Shown: positions 12,901-25,199 of the stretch, piece by piece | How the letters are laid out: every line of letters starts with the position of its first letter | Position numbering within the stretch: position 1 is the first letter of the stretch | NCBI GenBank assembly: GCA_949152475.1 | Contig: OX424564.1 | Span: 40,732,165-40,796,164 of the forward strand | Source: Terebella lapidaria | Taxonomy: Eukaryota > Annelida > Polychaeta > Terebellida > Terebellidae | Direction of reading: 5' to 3' | DNA length: 64,000 nt | Position numbers and translations under genes: made by a program | The notes under the pieces: model-generated | Told to the model about the DNA's origin: nothing | Seen by the model: the letters and a program-made list of their open reading frames with translations, nothing else | The model's database searches: none

Positions 12901-15900
12901 CTATGAGACCCTGGCCAGATATCTCGGATATCTCTGGTCTATAAAGTTACAAAACGCACAAGAAGTCACTTGTGAAAAACCAACATTGCACAATGAGCTG
13001 GTGTTTGGTGTTGTAGAGGCCGGGGGGATCAGATGACTCGAGTCGAGGAGCAACGGCAGCCAGCGACGTGTCCACCAATTAGTCCACTTCAAGCGAATGG
13101 GACATCACTTAGAAAGCCAAGACAATTGAACCGAGACACAAAAAGTCGTCACCTACCCACCACTCTCCGAAATGCTGCAGGGTTCAGCATGTTTACCTTC
13201 ACATTTCAAGCTATTAACACGAACCGGTAGATGACATGGAATGCCTGGGGCTGATCGAAGGTGCAACATAAGAGATGTTCTCTGGGAAATATTGACGTGA
13301 TGTAAGCGGGCAATTCATCTAAGGAACTAACTATTCTGTATTGAGAAGTTTGCGTTCTATTACAGAAAATCGTTGCCAAAGTTTGCAAAGCGATGGCCTT
13401 CAGACTTTCATTGTTGGAAACCTTCCTGATAAATTCTATAAATGACTCTTTCATAGAATCAACAATGATTATTTGTAAAATATGACAGTCATTTACGCCA
13501 GGAAGGCTCGACAAATGGTGTTCTTTTACTAACCTCCGAAGGTCAGACTGCTGTCCATCAAAATTCAATTTGCAATATTTGAACCAACCACAAGCTGACC
13601 ACTGTAAAATTTGTTTCTTTTGGAGTTTCAAGGTGAGCAAGGTTGACAGCTTCAGCTGAAAGTCAATAGAGCTGGTACTGGACTTCAAAGACTTCAGAGA
13701 ACTCTGCCTCGATAGAGACAGCAATGTCCATGTCAATGTCACCGGGACAAACAGCACCTCATCCACAGAACAAACAACACCTCACCCACAGGACAAACAA
13801 CACCTCACCCAGAGGACAAACATCATCCTCACCCACAGGTCAAACAGCACCCCACCCACAGGACAAACATCACCCTCACCCACAGGACAAACAGCACCTC
13901 GCCCATAGGACAAACATTATCCTTACCCACAGGACAAACAGCACCTCACCCACAGGTCAAACATCATCCTCACCCACAGGACAAACATCATCCTGACCCA
14001 CAGGACAAACATCATCCTCACCCACAGGACAAACATCATCCTCACCCACAGGACAAACAGCACCTCACCCACAGGACAAACATCATCCTCACCCACAGGA
14101 CAAACATCATTCTCACCCACAAGACAAACATCATCCTCACCCATAGGTCAAAAGCACCTCACCCACAGGACAAACATCATCCTCACCCACAGGTCAAACA
14201 GCACCCCACCCACAGGACAAACATCACCCTCACCGACAGGACAAACAGCACCTCGCCCATAGGACAAACATCATCCCCACCCACAGGACAAACAGCACCT
14301 CACCCACAGGTCAAACATCATCCTCACCCACAGAACAAACATCATCCTCACCCACAGGACAAACATAATCCTTACCCACAGGACAAACAGCACCTCACCC
14401 ACAGGACAAACATCATCCTCACCCACAGGACAAACATCATTCTCACCCACAAGACAAACGTCATCCTCACCCATAGGTCAAAAGCACCTCACCCACAGGA
14501 CAAACATCATCCTCACCCACAGGTCAAGCATCATCATCAACCACAGGACAAACATCATCCTCACACACAGGACAAACATCATCCTCACCCACAGGACAAA
14601 CATCATCCTCACCCACAGGACAAACAGCACCCCACCCACAGGACAAACATCATCCTCACCCAAAGGACAAACATCATCCTCACCCAGAAGACAAACATCA
14701 TCCTCACCCACAGGTCAAACAGCACCTCACCCACCAGACAAACATCATCCTCACCCACAGGACAAACATCATCCTCACCCACAGGACAAACATCATCCTC
14801 ACCCACAGGTCAAACAGCACCCCACCCACAGGACAAACATCATCCTCACCCACAGGACAAACAGCACCTCACCCACGGGTCAAACAGCACCCCACCCACA
14901 GGACAAACATCATCCTCACCCACAGGACAAACAGCACCTCACCCACAGGACAAACATCAGCCTCACCCACAGGACAAACATCATTCTCACCCACAGGACA
15001 AACATCATCCTCACCCACAAGACAAACATCATCCTCACCCACAGGACGAACATCATCCTCACCCACAGGTCAAACATCATCCTCACCCACAGGACAAACA
15101 TTACCTCACCCACATGTCAAAAGCACCTCACCCACAGGACAAACATCATCCTCACCCACAGGTCAAACAGCACCTCACCCACAGGACAAACATCATCCTC
15201 ACCCAAAGGTCAAACATCATCCTCACCCACAGGTCAAACATCATCCTCACCCACAGGTCAAACATCATTCTCACCCACAGGTCAAACAGCACCTCACCCA
15301 CAGGACAAACATCATCCTCACCCACAGGACAAACATCATCCTCACCCACAGGTCAAACATCATCCTCACCCACAAGACAAACATCATCCTCGCCCAAAAG
15401 ACAAACAGCACCTCACCCACAGGTCAAACATCATCCTCACCCACAGGACAAACATCATCCTCACCCACAGGTCAAACATCATCCTCACCCACAAGACAAA
15501 CAGCACCTCACCCACACGACAAACATCATCCTCACCCACAGGACAAACATCATCCTCACCCACAGGACAAACATCATCATCACCCACAAGACAAACACCA
15601 TCCTCACCCACAGGACAAACATCATCCTCACCCACAGAACAAACATCATCCTCACCAACAGGTCAAACATCATCCTCACCCACAAGACAAACATCAGCCT
15701 CACCCACAAGACAAACATCATCCTCACCCACAGAACAAACATCATCCTCACCCATAGGACAAACATCATCCTCACCCACAGGTCAAAGATCATCCTCACC
15801 CACAAGACAAACATCATCCTCACCCACAAGACAAACATCATTCTCACCCACAGGACAAACATCATCCTCACCCACAGAACAAACATCATCCTCACCCACA

Positions 15901-18900
15901 GGACAAACATCATCCTCACCCACAGGTCAAACATCATCCTCACCCACAAGACAAACATCATCCTCACCCACAAGACAAACATCATTCTCACCCACAGGAC
16001 AAACAGCGCCTCACCCACAGGACAAACCTCATCCTCACCCACAAGACAAACATCATCCTCACCCACAGGACAAACATCATCCTCTTCCACAGAACAAACA
16101 TCATCCTCACCCACAGGACAAACAACATCCTCATTCACAGTTCAAACATCATCCTCACCCACAGGTCAAACAGCACTTCACCCACAGTTCAAACATCATC
16201 CTCACCCACAGGACAAACAACATCCTCACCCACAGGTCGAACAGCACCCCACCCACAGGACAAACATCATCCTCACCCATAGGACAAACAGCACCTCACC
16301 CACAGGTCAAACATCATCCTCACCCACAGGACAAACATCATCCTCGTCCACAGGACAAACATCATCCTCCCCACAGGTCAAACAGCACCCCACCCACAGG
16401 ACAAACATCATCCTCCCCCAGATGACAAACCGCACCTCACCCACAGGACAAACATGATCCTCACCTACAGGTCAAACAGCACCTCACCCACAGGACAAAC
16501 ATCATCGTCACCCACAGGTCAAACATCATCCTCATCCACAGGACAAACAGCACCCCACCCACAGGACAAACATCATCCTCACCCACAGGACAAACATCAT
16601 CCTCACCCACAGGTCAAACATCATCCTCACCCACAGGACAAACATCATCCTCACCCACAGGACAAACAGCACCTCACCCACAGGTCAAACATCATCCTCA
16701 CCCACAGGTCAAACATCATCCTCACCCACAGGTCAAACATCATCCTCACCCACAAGACAAACATCATCCTCACCCACAGAACAAACATCATCCTCACCCA
16801 CAGGACAAACATCATCCCCACCCACAAGACAAACATCATCCTCACCCACAGGACAAACATCATCCTCACCCACAAGACAAACATCATCCTCACCCACACG
16901 ACAAACATCATCCTCACCCACAGGACAAACATCATCCTCACCCACAGGACAAACATCATCCTCACCCACAGAACAAACATCATCCTCACCCACAAGACAA
17001 ACATCATCCTCACCCACAGGACAAACATCATCCTCACCGACAGGACAAACATCATCCTCACCCACAGGACAAACATCATCCTCACCCACAGAACAAACAT
17101 CATCCTCACCCACAAGACAAACATCATCCTCACCCACACGACAAACATCATCCTCACCCACAGGACAAACATCATCCTCACCCACAGGACAAACATCATC
17201 CTCACCCACAGAACAAACATCATCCTCACCCACAAGACAAACATCATCCTCACCCACAGGACAAACATCATCCTCACCGACAGGACAAACATCATCATCA
17301 CCCACAGGACAAACATCATCCTCACCCACAGAACAAACATCATCCTCACTCACAAGACATACATCATCCCACCCACAGAACAAACATCATCCTCACCCAC
17401 AGGACAAACATCTTCCTCACCCACACAACAAACATCATCCTCACCCACAGGACAAACAGCACCTCACCCACAGGTCAAACATCATCCTCACCCACAGGTC
17501 AAACATCATCCTCACCCACAGGACAAACATCATCCTCACCCACAGGTCAAAAGCACCTCACCCACAGGACAAACATCATCCTCACCCACAGGTCAAACAC
17601 CATCCTCACCTACAGGACAAACATCATCCCCACCCACAGGACAAACACCATCCTCACCCACACAACAAACATCATCCTCACCCACAGGACATAAAACACC
17701 TCACCCACAGGTCAAACATCATCCTCACCCACACAACAAACATCATCCTCACCCACAGGACAAACATCATCCTCACCCACAGGTCAAAAGCACCTCACCC
17801 ACAGGACAAACATCATCCTCACCCACAGCTCAAACATCATCCTCACCCACAGGACAAACATCATCCTCACCCACAGCTCAAACATCATCCTCACCCACAG
17901 GACAAACATCATCCTCACCCACAGGACAAACATCATCCTCATCCACACAACAAACATCATCCTCACCCACAGGACAAACATCATCCTCACCAACAGGACA
18001 AACATCATCCTCACCCACAGGACAAACATCATCCTCACCCACAGGACAAACATCATCCTCACCCATAGGTAAAAAAAACCTCACCCACAGGACAAACATC
18101 ATCCTCACCCACAGATCAAACATCATCCTCACCCACAGGACAAACATCATCCTAACCCACAGGTCAAAAGCACCTCACCCACAGGACAAACATCATCCTC
18201 ACCCACAGTTCAAACATCATCCTCACCCACAGGACAAACATCATCCTCACCCATAGGTCAAAAGCACCTCACCCACAGGACAAACATCATCCTCACCCAC
18301 AGGACAAACATCATCCTCACCCACAGGACAAACATCATCCTCACCCATAGGTCAAAAGCACCTCACCCACAGGTCAAACATCATCCTCACCCACAGGACA
18401 AACATCATCCTCACCCATAGGTCAAAAGCACCTCACCCATAGGTCAAAAGCACCTCACCCACAGGTCAAACATCATCCTCACCCACAGGACAAACATCAT
18501 CCTCACCCACAGGACACACAGCACCTCACCCACAGGGCAAACATCATCCTCACCCACAGGTCAAACAGCACCTTATCCACAGGTCAAACATCATCCTCAC
18601 CCACAGGTCAAACATCATCCTCACCCACAGGGCAAACATCATCCTCACCCACAGGACAAACATCATCCTCACCCACAGGACAAACATCATCCTCACCCAC
18701 AGGACAAACATCATTCTCACCCACAGGTCAAACATCATCCTCACCCACAGCACAAACAGCACCTCACCCACAGGACAAACATCATCCTCACCCACAAGAC
18801 AAACATCATCTTCACCCACAGGACACACAGCACCTCACCCACAGGTCAAACAGCACCTCACCCACAGAACAAACAGCACCTCACCCACAGGACAAACATC

Positions 18901-21900
18901 ATCCTCACCCACAAGACAAACATCATCCTCACCCACAGGTCAAACATCATCCTCACCCACAGGTCAAACATCATCCTCACCCACAGGACAAACAGCACCT
19001 CACCCACAGGACAAACATCATCCTCACCCAGAGGTCAAACATCATCCTCACCCACAGGACAAACATCATCCTCACCCACAGGGCAAACATCATCCTCACC
19101 CACAGGGCAAACATCATCCTCACCCACAGGACAAACAGCACCTCACCCACAGGACAAACATCATCCTCACCCACAAGACAAACATCATCCTCACCCACAG
19201 GTCAAACATCATCCTCACCCACAGCACAAACATCATCGTCACCCACAGGGCAAACATCATCCTCACCCACAGGTCAAACATCATCCTCACCCAGAGGTCA
19301 AACAACACCTCACCCACAAGACAAACATCATCCTCACCCACAGGTCAAACATCATCCTCACCCACAGGGCAAACATCATCCTCACCCACAGGACAAACAG
19401 CACCTCATCCACAGGTCAAACATCATCCTCAACCACAGGACAAACAGCACCATGTCAACATCATCCTCACCCACAGGACAAACAGCACCTCACCCACAGG
19501 GCAAACATCATCCTCACCCACAGGACAAACATCATCCTCACCCACAGGACAAACATCATCTTCACCCACAGAGCAAACATCATCCTCACCCACAGGTCAA
19601 ACAGCACCTCACCCACAGGACAAACATCATCCTCACCCACAGGACAAACATCATCCTCACCCACAGGGCAAACATCATCCTCACCCACAGGTCAAACATA
19701 TGTCAATAAAACTACTACTACTTCTATGCATGTATATCGGAGCATATCACAATTCACAATTGACAGTAACAGTTTGGGGAGGGGGGTTCAATTTCTAATG
19801 GGAGGGGATAAGGGGAATGAAATCTCCATGGGAATGGAGTTTGTGGCATAAGATTCATTATTTTGGGCAGAAACTATATTTAAGGAAATACAAGTTTTCC
19901 TAATTGCCTCATCTTGATTTGCTTGAAAGATTGCTAATGAAATCTCCATGGGAATGGAGTTTGTGGCATAAGATTCATTATTTTTGGCAGAAACTATATT
20001 TAAGGAAATACAAGTTTTCCTAATTGCCTCATCTTGATTTGCTTGAAAAATTGCTAATTAAATCAAGCTTTTCAATGTTTTTTGTTATGTGACACGGGGT
20101 AGTGGACATTCAATCAATTAAATACCAAATAGTGAGTAGATTGTCCAAGGAGTATCTTCACCTTTCCGTGTTCTCTGGTGAAGTCGACATGTTCCACTGA
20201 CGGTCTGCGGTCGTCCGTGTGATCACTCCATGGCGAGTAGGAAAACGACAGCTGAAAGTTTGTCCCAGAGCCGATGAATGCCTGTAAATTAAACAACATA
20301 GAAAATATCATCCAACACAATTTGCTGTAACACAATATCAAATCAAATATATTTTCATTACTTTGAGACTAAACAGAGAATGCACCAGCTAGGGTGAAAA
20401 TTTGTACTGGAACACAACAGTGAATATCGTGTTGTATTATTTATGAGAAAAAAACAAAACAATTTGACTCGTAGAAGAAATATGAATAATGAACGATATA
20501 AAATTGCACAGTACAAATAATGAGCATGTGAAAATACATGTATCCCATCTATTTATGACAAGTCTATTCCCACTGTGCTCCCTGCCACCGCTCACCCTCC
20601 ATGGCCCAATTTCTTTCCAATTATGTACATTACATATTTGTTCATACTGAATGTGTCATTCCCATATCACTTGGGATATTTTGCTCCTGTGCAAGGTGTT
20701 ATATTACTGTCAAAACAAGATGATTTCACATCTATTGACATACACTGTAGATGCAAAGTTGGCTATTTTTATTTTTATACTGCTAGTTTTAGATTTGAAC
20801 AAAACAAACAATACGAGAGCAACCATCAGTCACAGAGCCAAGCAGATGAAAGTCGATTGTCCAATTAACTGTATCATTGATTTCGCTCCATGCATTTGAC
20901 CTATTGGATCCGTCAATAAATTAATACATGAACCTGTCTGTCACAGATAATACAAAAGTTCTGACAATTGCATCAATAACATTCCATTCAATTTTCACAA
21001 TTTCTCCTGCTCCCTCTCAACTACATGTAGTTCATGGCATAGTTCCTGGTCAGAACAAACATTAATTCATTTCAATTGATCTGGTGAAGGCTGTGTTGGA
21101 GATCAATGACATCAGTGAATATATATGTTAATGAACTGCAGTACTGCTGAGAGCTTGCAGGTCCCAGCTGTTGTGTGGAACAAACAAATCACAACAGAAT
21201 ATTGCTGCTAAAAAGGAACACCGAAAAAGCAAATAGCTAATCCTGAAACAGAAAATGGCCTTCAATGAAATAGATCTGTCTACGTTTACACATGTGCATG
21301 CACACGGACTGTGTATATTGGTACATTTATACCGGTGACAGGGGAGTTTCCCTCAAGGCAAAGAGGAAGATAGGAACTCTATTTTCCAGCCACAATCAAC
21401 ATTAACAGTTGAGAGTTTTTCAGTTTCTACATATAAATTAATTGATGTTAACACGACATAACTAATTCCATGTAGACGCAGAAATTTATTCTCATGTAAC
21501 CCCTGGTCTGGGGCATTGAAGAAATTGAATCAGGATAACAACAACAAAAACAGATATTAGCGAACAAAACATCATACAATGACAAAAAACAGAAAAGAAA
21601 CATGATGATAGATGATGTAGTCACATCAAATGCATTTACAAGTCAAGTTTATTCACATATAACATATGAACCGGAGCAGATTTCTGAGGATCCGTGGATC
21701 CTTACAGGTCAATAATGCTTGTAATGTATTAACCAAGTCCCAGAGCTTACCTAGCTGGCCCAAATGCCCCCCTGATGCCCCCCTCCCCCCCCCCCCTCCA
21801 CAAAAAAAAAAAAAAAAAAAAACAGCTGAAACTGCTGCACCTCCGCGGAACAATTACAAATCAATCTGGCTTCCTGGAAGTCTCTGAATCATACAAGTAT

Positions 21901-23439
21901 TGGGCATTGAGTTGCAGCGTACTGGCGTACCAGCTTCCTTGGTGGGGGGGGGGGGGGGGGCGGTTGCTGACACATTATTCAACCAGAGAATAGTTTTCCT
22001 TTTTGTTGTAAATTATACAGTCACTGCACTTTACGGTTGATTGCAAACCTCATTGACTTAATTTAATGATTCATGATTTGATTTGAAATCTGAAATGACT
22101 TCCAAAAATTTATTAAATTTTTTTCCTGAAATCATATCCGTCATCAAGAATTAAATTTAAAAATTGTGACTAGGTGGCAAAAAGCCAAACATTCACTCAT
22201 TATATTTGTTTACTAGCAGGCAAAACATACAGTTGTTGGTGCACAAGTACTGAACATTCCTGGGCATCAGGACAACAATATACATGTATGTATGATGACA
22301 TTAAGGTATGTCTCACGAAAGTTGTGCCTGGTTGCTCTTTCCCCAGAATAGTAAGGAAAGTGCATTTGATGCTTGCTGTATATTCCAGTTGAGTGCCAAG
22401 TCAACCTTATACCAATCCACTTGATCCAACACACTGCTTCAGGCTATTTTTCATGGGATCGGAATTACTGTTGACACTGATGATATCAGCAGTAACACCA
22501 ATTCATTCTATCTGCTTCTCATACTTGTATTATTCTGTGAGAATTCAATTTTAATAATAATCACAATATTATACTCAAGAGTGTTGGCTGTTTATTCATG
22601 TTGGTGTTTCAGAGATAGAGAAATTCCTGAAGAAGGGATATTTTCCATATTGTTATATGGAACTAGCTGAACAGATATCATTGCGAATATTCAAGTGATT
22701 ATTTGGAATATCATTATTGCATATGTGGTCCTAAAATCACACATAAGCTGACTGATCCTTCATTCCCCGTTGTGAACTAGATATAAATGTATACGGGTAG
22801 CTCTCTTTGATCAATAAACATAAGTCTGAAAGAATCACAAGTTGTGAACCAGCTGAGTCCCACCAACAACGTACATTCAACATTAAAGGACAATTTATAT
22901 TATTCATCACCGATTACAGGTAAATTACATAAATCAATCTTACCACATCAGATCGTCCTCCTCGGCATTCCTCCTGGAACTTTTGTTGTCTCTCCGACAA
23001 GGGCCGGTCACGGTGTCCAGTGTATCGAACCTGCAACACAAATATCCAGAGAGAGAGATGTAATACACTTTCACAACGCCCATACAACTGACAGTCTGAT
23101 CGAGCGACTAAACAGGCCCATAAAACAGGCCCGGATTGATGTGGTTTTATTTTGCATATATCCTAAGAATGACGATTCAAACATCCCAAAGTGAAGTGAT
23201 CGTCGGACTTCAATCCGCCACATTTAAGCGCCCAACTTCCCCTGTCCCCGCGTCCATCACGTCAGCTGATTGAGAACTGCAACCAGGCAACGGCGGTTCA
23301 ACATCGTAATTTCCCGCGGTCACAAGAAAAACGTGGAAAACTCCAAAATCCTAGATATTACCTCCGATTCTCGACTCAGTTTGCGGAAAATTTCGTCGTT
23401 TTCGAACTTTTCTCGTTGATCGGGTACAACCCGAGGCAT
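9654..23439 (-). CDS. CBFB: core-binding factor subunit beta (five coding exons, 233 aa)
   Basis: Coding exons on the minus strand are 23439-23362, 23030-22944, 20281-20162, 10157-10041 and 9953-9654 (26, 29, 40, 39 and 99 codons plus TGA). Every intron is GT-AG and phase 0. The N-terminus MPRVVPDQREKFENDEIFRK, the block RYTGHRDRPLSERQQKF and the block NGVCVLWRGWIDLQRLDG match the CBFB family closely. CBFB does not bind DNA itself; it binds the Runt domain of RUNX factors and strengthens their DNA binding and stability. Gly61 and Asn63 in GSGTN and Asn105 in MNGVC correspond to residues known to contact Runt. After residue 135 a charged, probably helical stretch leads into a Gly/Ser/Ala-rich tail ending in WEVQGWDDS. 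The human protein is about 182-187 residues, so this tail is longer and lineage-specific. The gene looks intact. Confidence 0.96.
10041..10157 (-). CDS. CBFB: CBFB exon 4
   Basis: The acceptor CTGGCAG precedes GTTCAC. The exon encodes 39 residues including the most conserved family segment, NGVCVLWRGWIDLQRLDG, and ends FDEERAR before donor GTATGT. Intron 4 is only 87 bp. Confidence 0.96.
10385..10700 (-). mobile_element. tRNA-derived SINE in CBFB intron 3
   Basis: Read on the minus strand, the head has an A-box-like GTGGTGCAGTAGATAATG and a B-box-like GGTTCGCGTCTCG at tRNA-like spacing. A conserved-looking body follows with GTCCTTAGGCAAGGC and AAATGGGTACC, and GAGCGCTTTGAG near the 3' part. 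The body words match a SINE core that I recall as widespread in marine invertebrates; I cannot confirm the family name without a search. Confidence 0.65.
10701..13205. other. CBFB intron 3, no gene recognised
   Basis: AT-rich intronic sequence with a C/T-rich tract near 11374-11430 and a short C-tract near 12546. No convincing exon or RNA is seen. Confidence 0.5.
13206..13766 (-). CDS. unidentified open frame nested in CBFB intron 3
   Basis: A 186-codon frame whose first codons lie in the minisatellite (MDEVLFVPV), so any real coding sequence would start downstream of the array. The central and C-terminal parts read like a folded helical protein, for example KSTSSIDF-like start, then SACGWFKYCKLNFDGQQSD, FIEFIRKVSNNESLKAIALQ and LDELPAYITSIFPREHLL. 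It could be an exon of a nested gene, a processed pseudogene or transposon debris. I recognise no domain and no clear splice pair. Confidence 0.3.
   Translation of the reverse strand: MDEVLFVPVTLTWTLLSLSRQSSLKSLKSSTSSIDFQLKLSTLLTLKLQKKQILQWSACGWFKYCKLNFDGQQSDLRRLVKEHHLSSLPGVNDCHILQIIIVDSMKESFIEFIRKVSNNESLKAIALQTLATIFCNRTQTSQYRIVSSLDELPAYITSIFPREHLLCCTFDQPQAFHVIYRFVLIA
13741..19699. repeat. 6 kb minisatellite, 24 bp unit with 22-23 bp variants, in CBFB intron 3
   Basis: About 250 copies of a unit starting ACAGGACAAACATCATCC and closing TCACCC. Shorter variants read ACAGGTCAAACAGCACC or ATAGGTCAAAAGCACC plus TCACCC. The unit has no stop codon in several frames on both strands. Stretches made only of 24 bp units therefore give long octapeptide frames (THRTNIIL and others), and length variants change frame. 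The sequence is strongly strand-asymmetric, with A and C on plus. The array ends directly at a retroelement 3' tail. Confidence 0.97.
16861..17340. repeat. 240 bp higher-order duplication within the minisatellite
   Basis: Ten consecutive 24 bp units at 16861-17100 recur at 17101-17340 with the same order of variants (AAGACAAAC, ACGACAAAC, AGAACAAAC, CACCGACAGG). I find only a single difference, near 17297. This marks a recent block duplication. Confidence 0.85.
19700..19725 (+). mobile_element. retroelement 3' tail at the minisatellite boundary
   Basis: ATGTCAATAAAACTACTAC plus a further CTA-like unit matches the tail at 943-966. It starts within a base of the last minisatellite unit. Confidence 0.5.
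19817..20056. repeat. 120 bp tandem duplication
   Basis: The segment starting ATGAAATCTCCATGGGAATG occurs twice in tandem with only a few differences, beside CBFB exon 3. Confidence 0.9.
20162..20281 (-). CDS. CBFB: CBFB exon 3
   Basis: The acceptor TTTACAG precedes GCATTC. The exon encodes 40 residues, starting AFIGSGTNFQLSF, one residue longer than the human counterpart, and ends HGK before donor GTGAAG. The middle (YSPWSDHTDDRRPSVE) is the least conserved part of the core domain. Confidence 0.94.
20282..22943. other. CBFB intron 2, no gene recognised
   Basis: Intronic sequence with a C-tract followed by an A-tract (about 21780-21822) and an 18-base G-tract interrupted by one early T (about 21941-21960). 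No exon or RNA is supported. Confidence 0.5.
22944..23030 (-). CDS. CBFB: CBFB exon 2
   Basis: The acceptor TTGCAG precedes GTTCGATAC. The exon encodes 29 residues including YTGHRDRPLSERQQKFQEE and ends before donor GTAAGA. Intron 2 is 2662 bp. Confidence 0.95.
23362..23439 (-). CDS. CBFB: CBFB exon 1 (start codon)
   Basis: ATG at 23439-23437 begins the invariant family N-terminus MPRVVPDQR. The exon closes with a GAG codon before the donor GTAATA. Intron 1 is 331 bp. Confidence 0.95.
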
Positions 23440-24415
23440 GGTTGGAATGAGATGAGGAACTTGACAATATAGTGCGTTTGCCACAACTGCCAACATGCTT
23501 ACTATGCTCGTTCATTCATGTGAAAACCACAACTCACCGAAGATGACTCCTCTTCGTAAGTCGTTTTTGATTGGTCGATTGCTACTCGGCTTTTCTCCGT
23601 AAGCAATCGGAAGCAACGAGGATCGCCTTATTTGGAAATGCCGAATCCTGCCGGAATTTTCCGTTTTTATGTGTTGTACCTGATTGGCCAGTTACAAGGC
23701 ATCATTACTCCATATATGGAAAGTACACTACCGGTATATTTACATGCGAATTGTACACACGGCCACGTGGTCCGTTGTATACGCCTTTCGCTAGTAATGA
23801 TTAAAATATCTTTGCTGTTGCATTGAATCATGTATTTTTATTGTGTGGGAGCTTTCTCAGTGAAAACTAGAAGTGGATCGATAAAGTAATTGTTATGTAA
23901 TTTACTGGCAGGTGCACCGGTGCAATATACTTATGAAAATGATGGGTAGCACACACAATCCGATTAAATAGGCGCTTAATTACTATGCTACATAAATGCT
24001 TGAAAAACGAAACATTTATGAAGCTAACGTCACAGATCGTCATCACTGATAATAATGTTAATAAAATAATGTGGTCATACGTAATCATTGACGTTATATC
24101 CTAATTGACTTTTTCAGATCATACCATATGAACCACGTGCTGCACATAGGCACTTCCCATACACGAAGTTCGCGGCTCACACGAATCATCAAATAGTCGT
24201 ATATGATCATCGCAAATATCACGAAAAATTCAAACCGATTTTTCCTGATGGATATAGTGGTCCAGTTAAAACTTAAGACGTCAAATAATGTTCAGTCATA
24301 ATTTCTATTTTAAAGGTGTTTGCCTATGGCGCCCTGTTCGAGTCACAAACAAGAGAAGTTAATTTTTTTTTCTATTCAATTAAATTCATTTTATTCAACA
24401 AAACATCCAATATTT
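23440..24415. other. CBFB 5' flank
   Basis: Contains the 5' UTR and probable promoter of CBFB. No TATA box is evident near the start codon. Around 24310-24330 lies CTATGGCGCCCTGTTCG, a word that recurs beside the palindrome array at 56868 and may be a transposon end. No other gene is seen. Confidence 0.4.
23525..23532 (+). promoter_or_regulatory. RUNX-type site upstream of CBFB
   Basis: AACCACAA matches the RUNX binding core (AACCACA) and lies 86 bp upstream of the CBFB ATG. A second weaker GCCACAA lies near 23479. Such short sites occur often by chance. Confidence 0.3.
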
Positions 24416-24518
24416 ACGGAAGCGTAAAAGGGCCATCCAAGAAAAATTATTTTTTTTAAATTCCCGACTTAGAAGTAACTCGATAATATCGACTTACTAT
24501 CTCAATACCGTATTGATC

Positions 24519-24546
24519 CGCATATAGGCGCATGCGCCTATATGCG
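24519..24546. repeat. perfect 28 bp palindrome in the TIR
   Basis: CGCATATAGGCGCA followed by its exact reverse complement. The other end carries the matching sequence at about 26444-26471, and further TAGGCGCATGCGCC copies lie in both subterminal regions. A strong hairpin or a dimeric protein site is possible. Confidence 0.9.
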
Positions 24547-25199
24547 AGTTATTGCATATTTTCCAGTGCGGTTGAAAAATAAACTGTCTCACTTAGAGGC
24601 GCATGCGCCTATATTCGAATATAGGCGCACCTAAATATTCACTCATAGGCGCACCTCCAATATTCACTTATAGGTGCACCCCCAAAGGCCTCCAAATAAC
24701 ACAGATTTTTATATTAAAATAAAGTAGGCCCCTATTAAAATAAATTCACAAATTCCTATAATGGGTCAATAAATATGTCTATGTCTATGTATATTTACAT
24801 TTTTACTGCCAAATATTATCAAACAGTTTGCCCCCCCCCCCCCAAAAAAAAAGGAAAAAGAGAAGAAAAAAAAAAAGAAGGAAAAGGGGAAAAAGGGAGG
24901 GGAGGAAGTGTTTTCAAGATAAATTACATCGGAAAGTAGCTTTAACTTCCGGGGTCCCATGTCACGAGCAGTGTACTCACTCTATAGCCAACCCACCTGT
25001 TCTCAGTGTTCTCACCTGTTCAAAGCACTTCATGCCCTCCACCTTCTATGAATGATTTGAGAACATTGAATGGCCAAATGCACTTAATCCTTTGATTGGG
25101 TCCAAAACCAAGTAATATTTTATGTAATATTCTGTTTCAACTACAGTGATCATGCATTTATGGGTGTTAAGTAATGCTTAATAGTTAGACCCAGGAGAG

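Noticed and set aside
15114-18256. Two long plus-strand open frames (about 447 and 600 codons) and many minus frames of GEDDVCPV or WVRMMFVL repeats
   Set aside because: They arise because the 24 bp minisatellite unit lacks stops. All frames and both strands behave alike, and the array lies in a CBFB intron.
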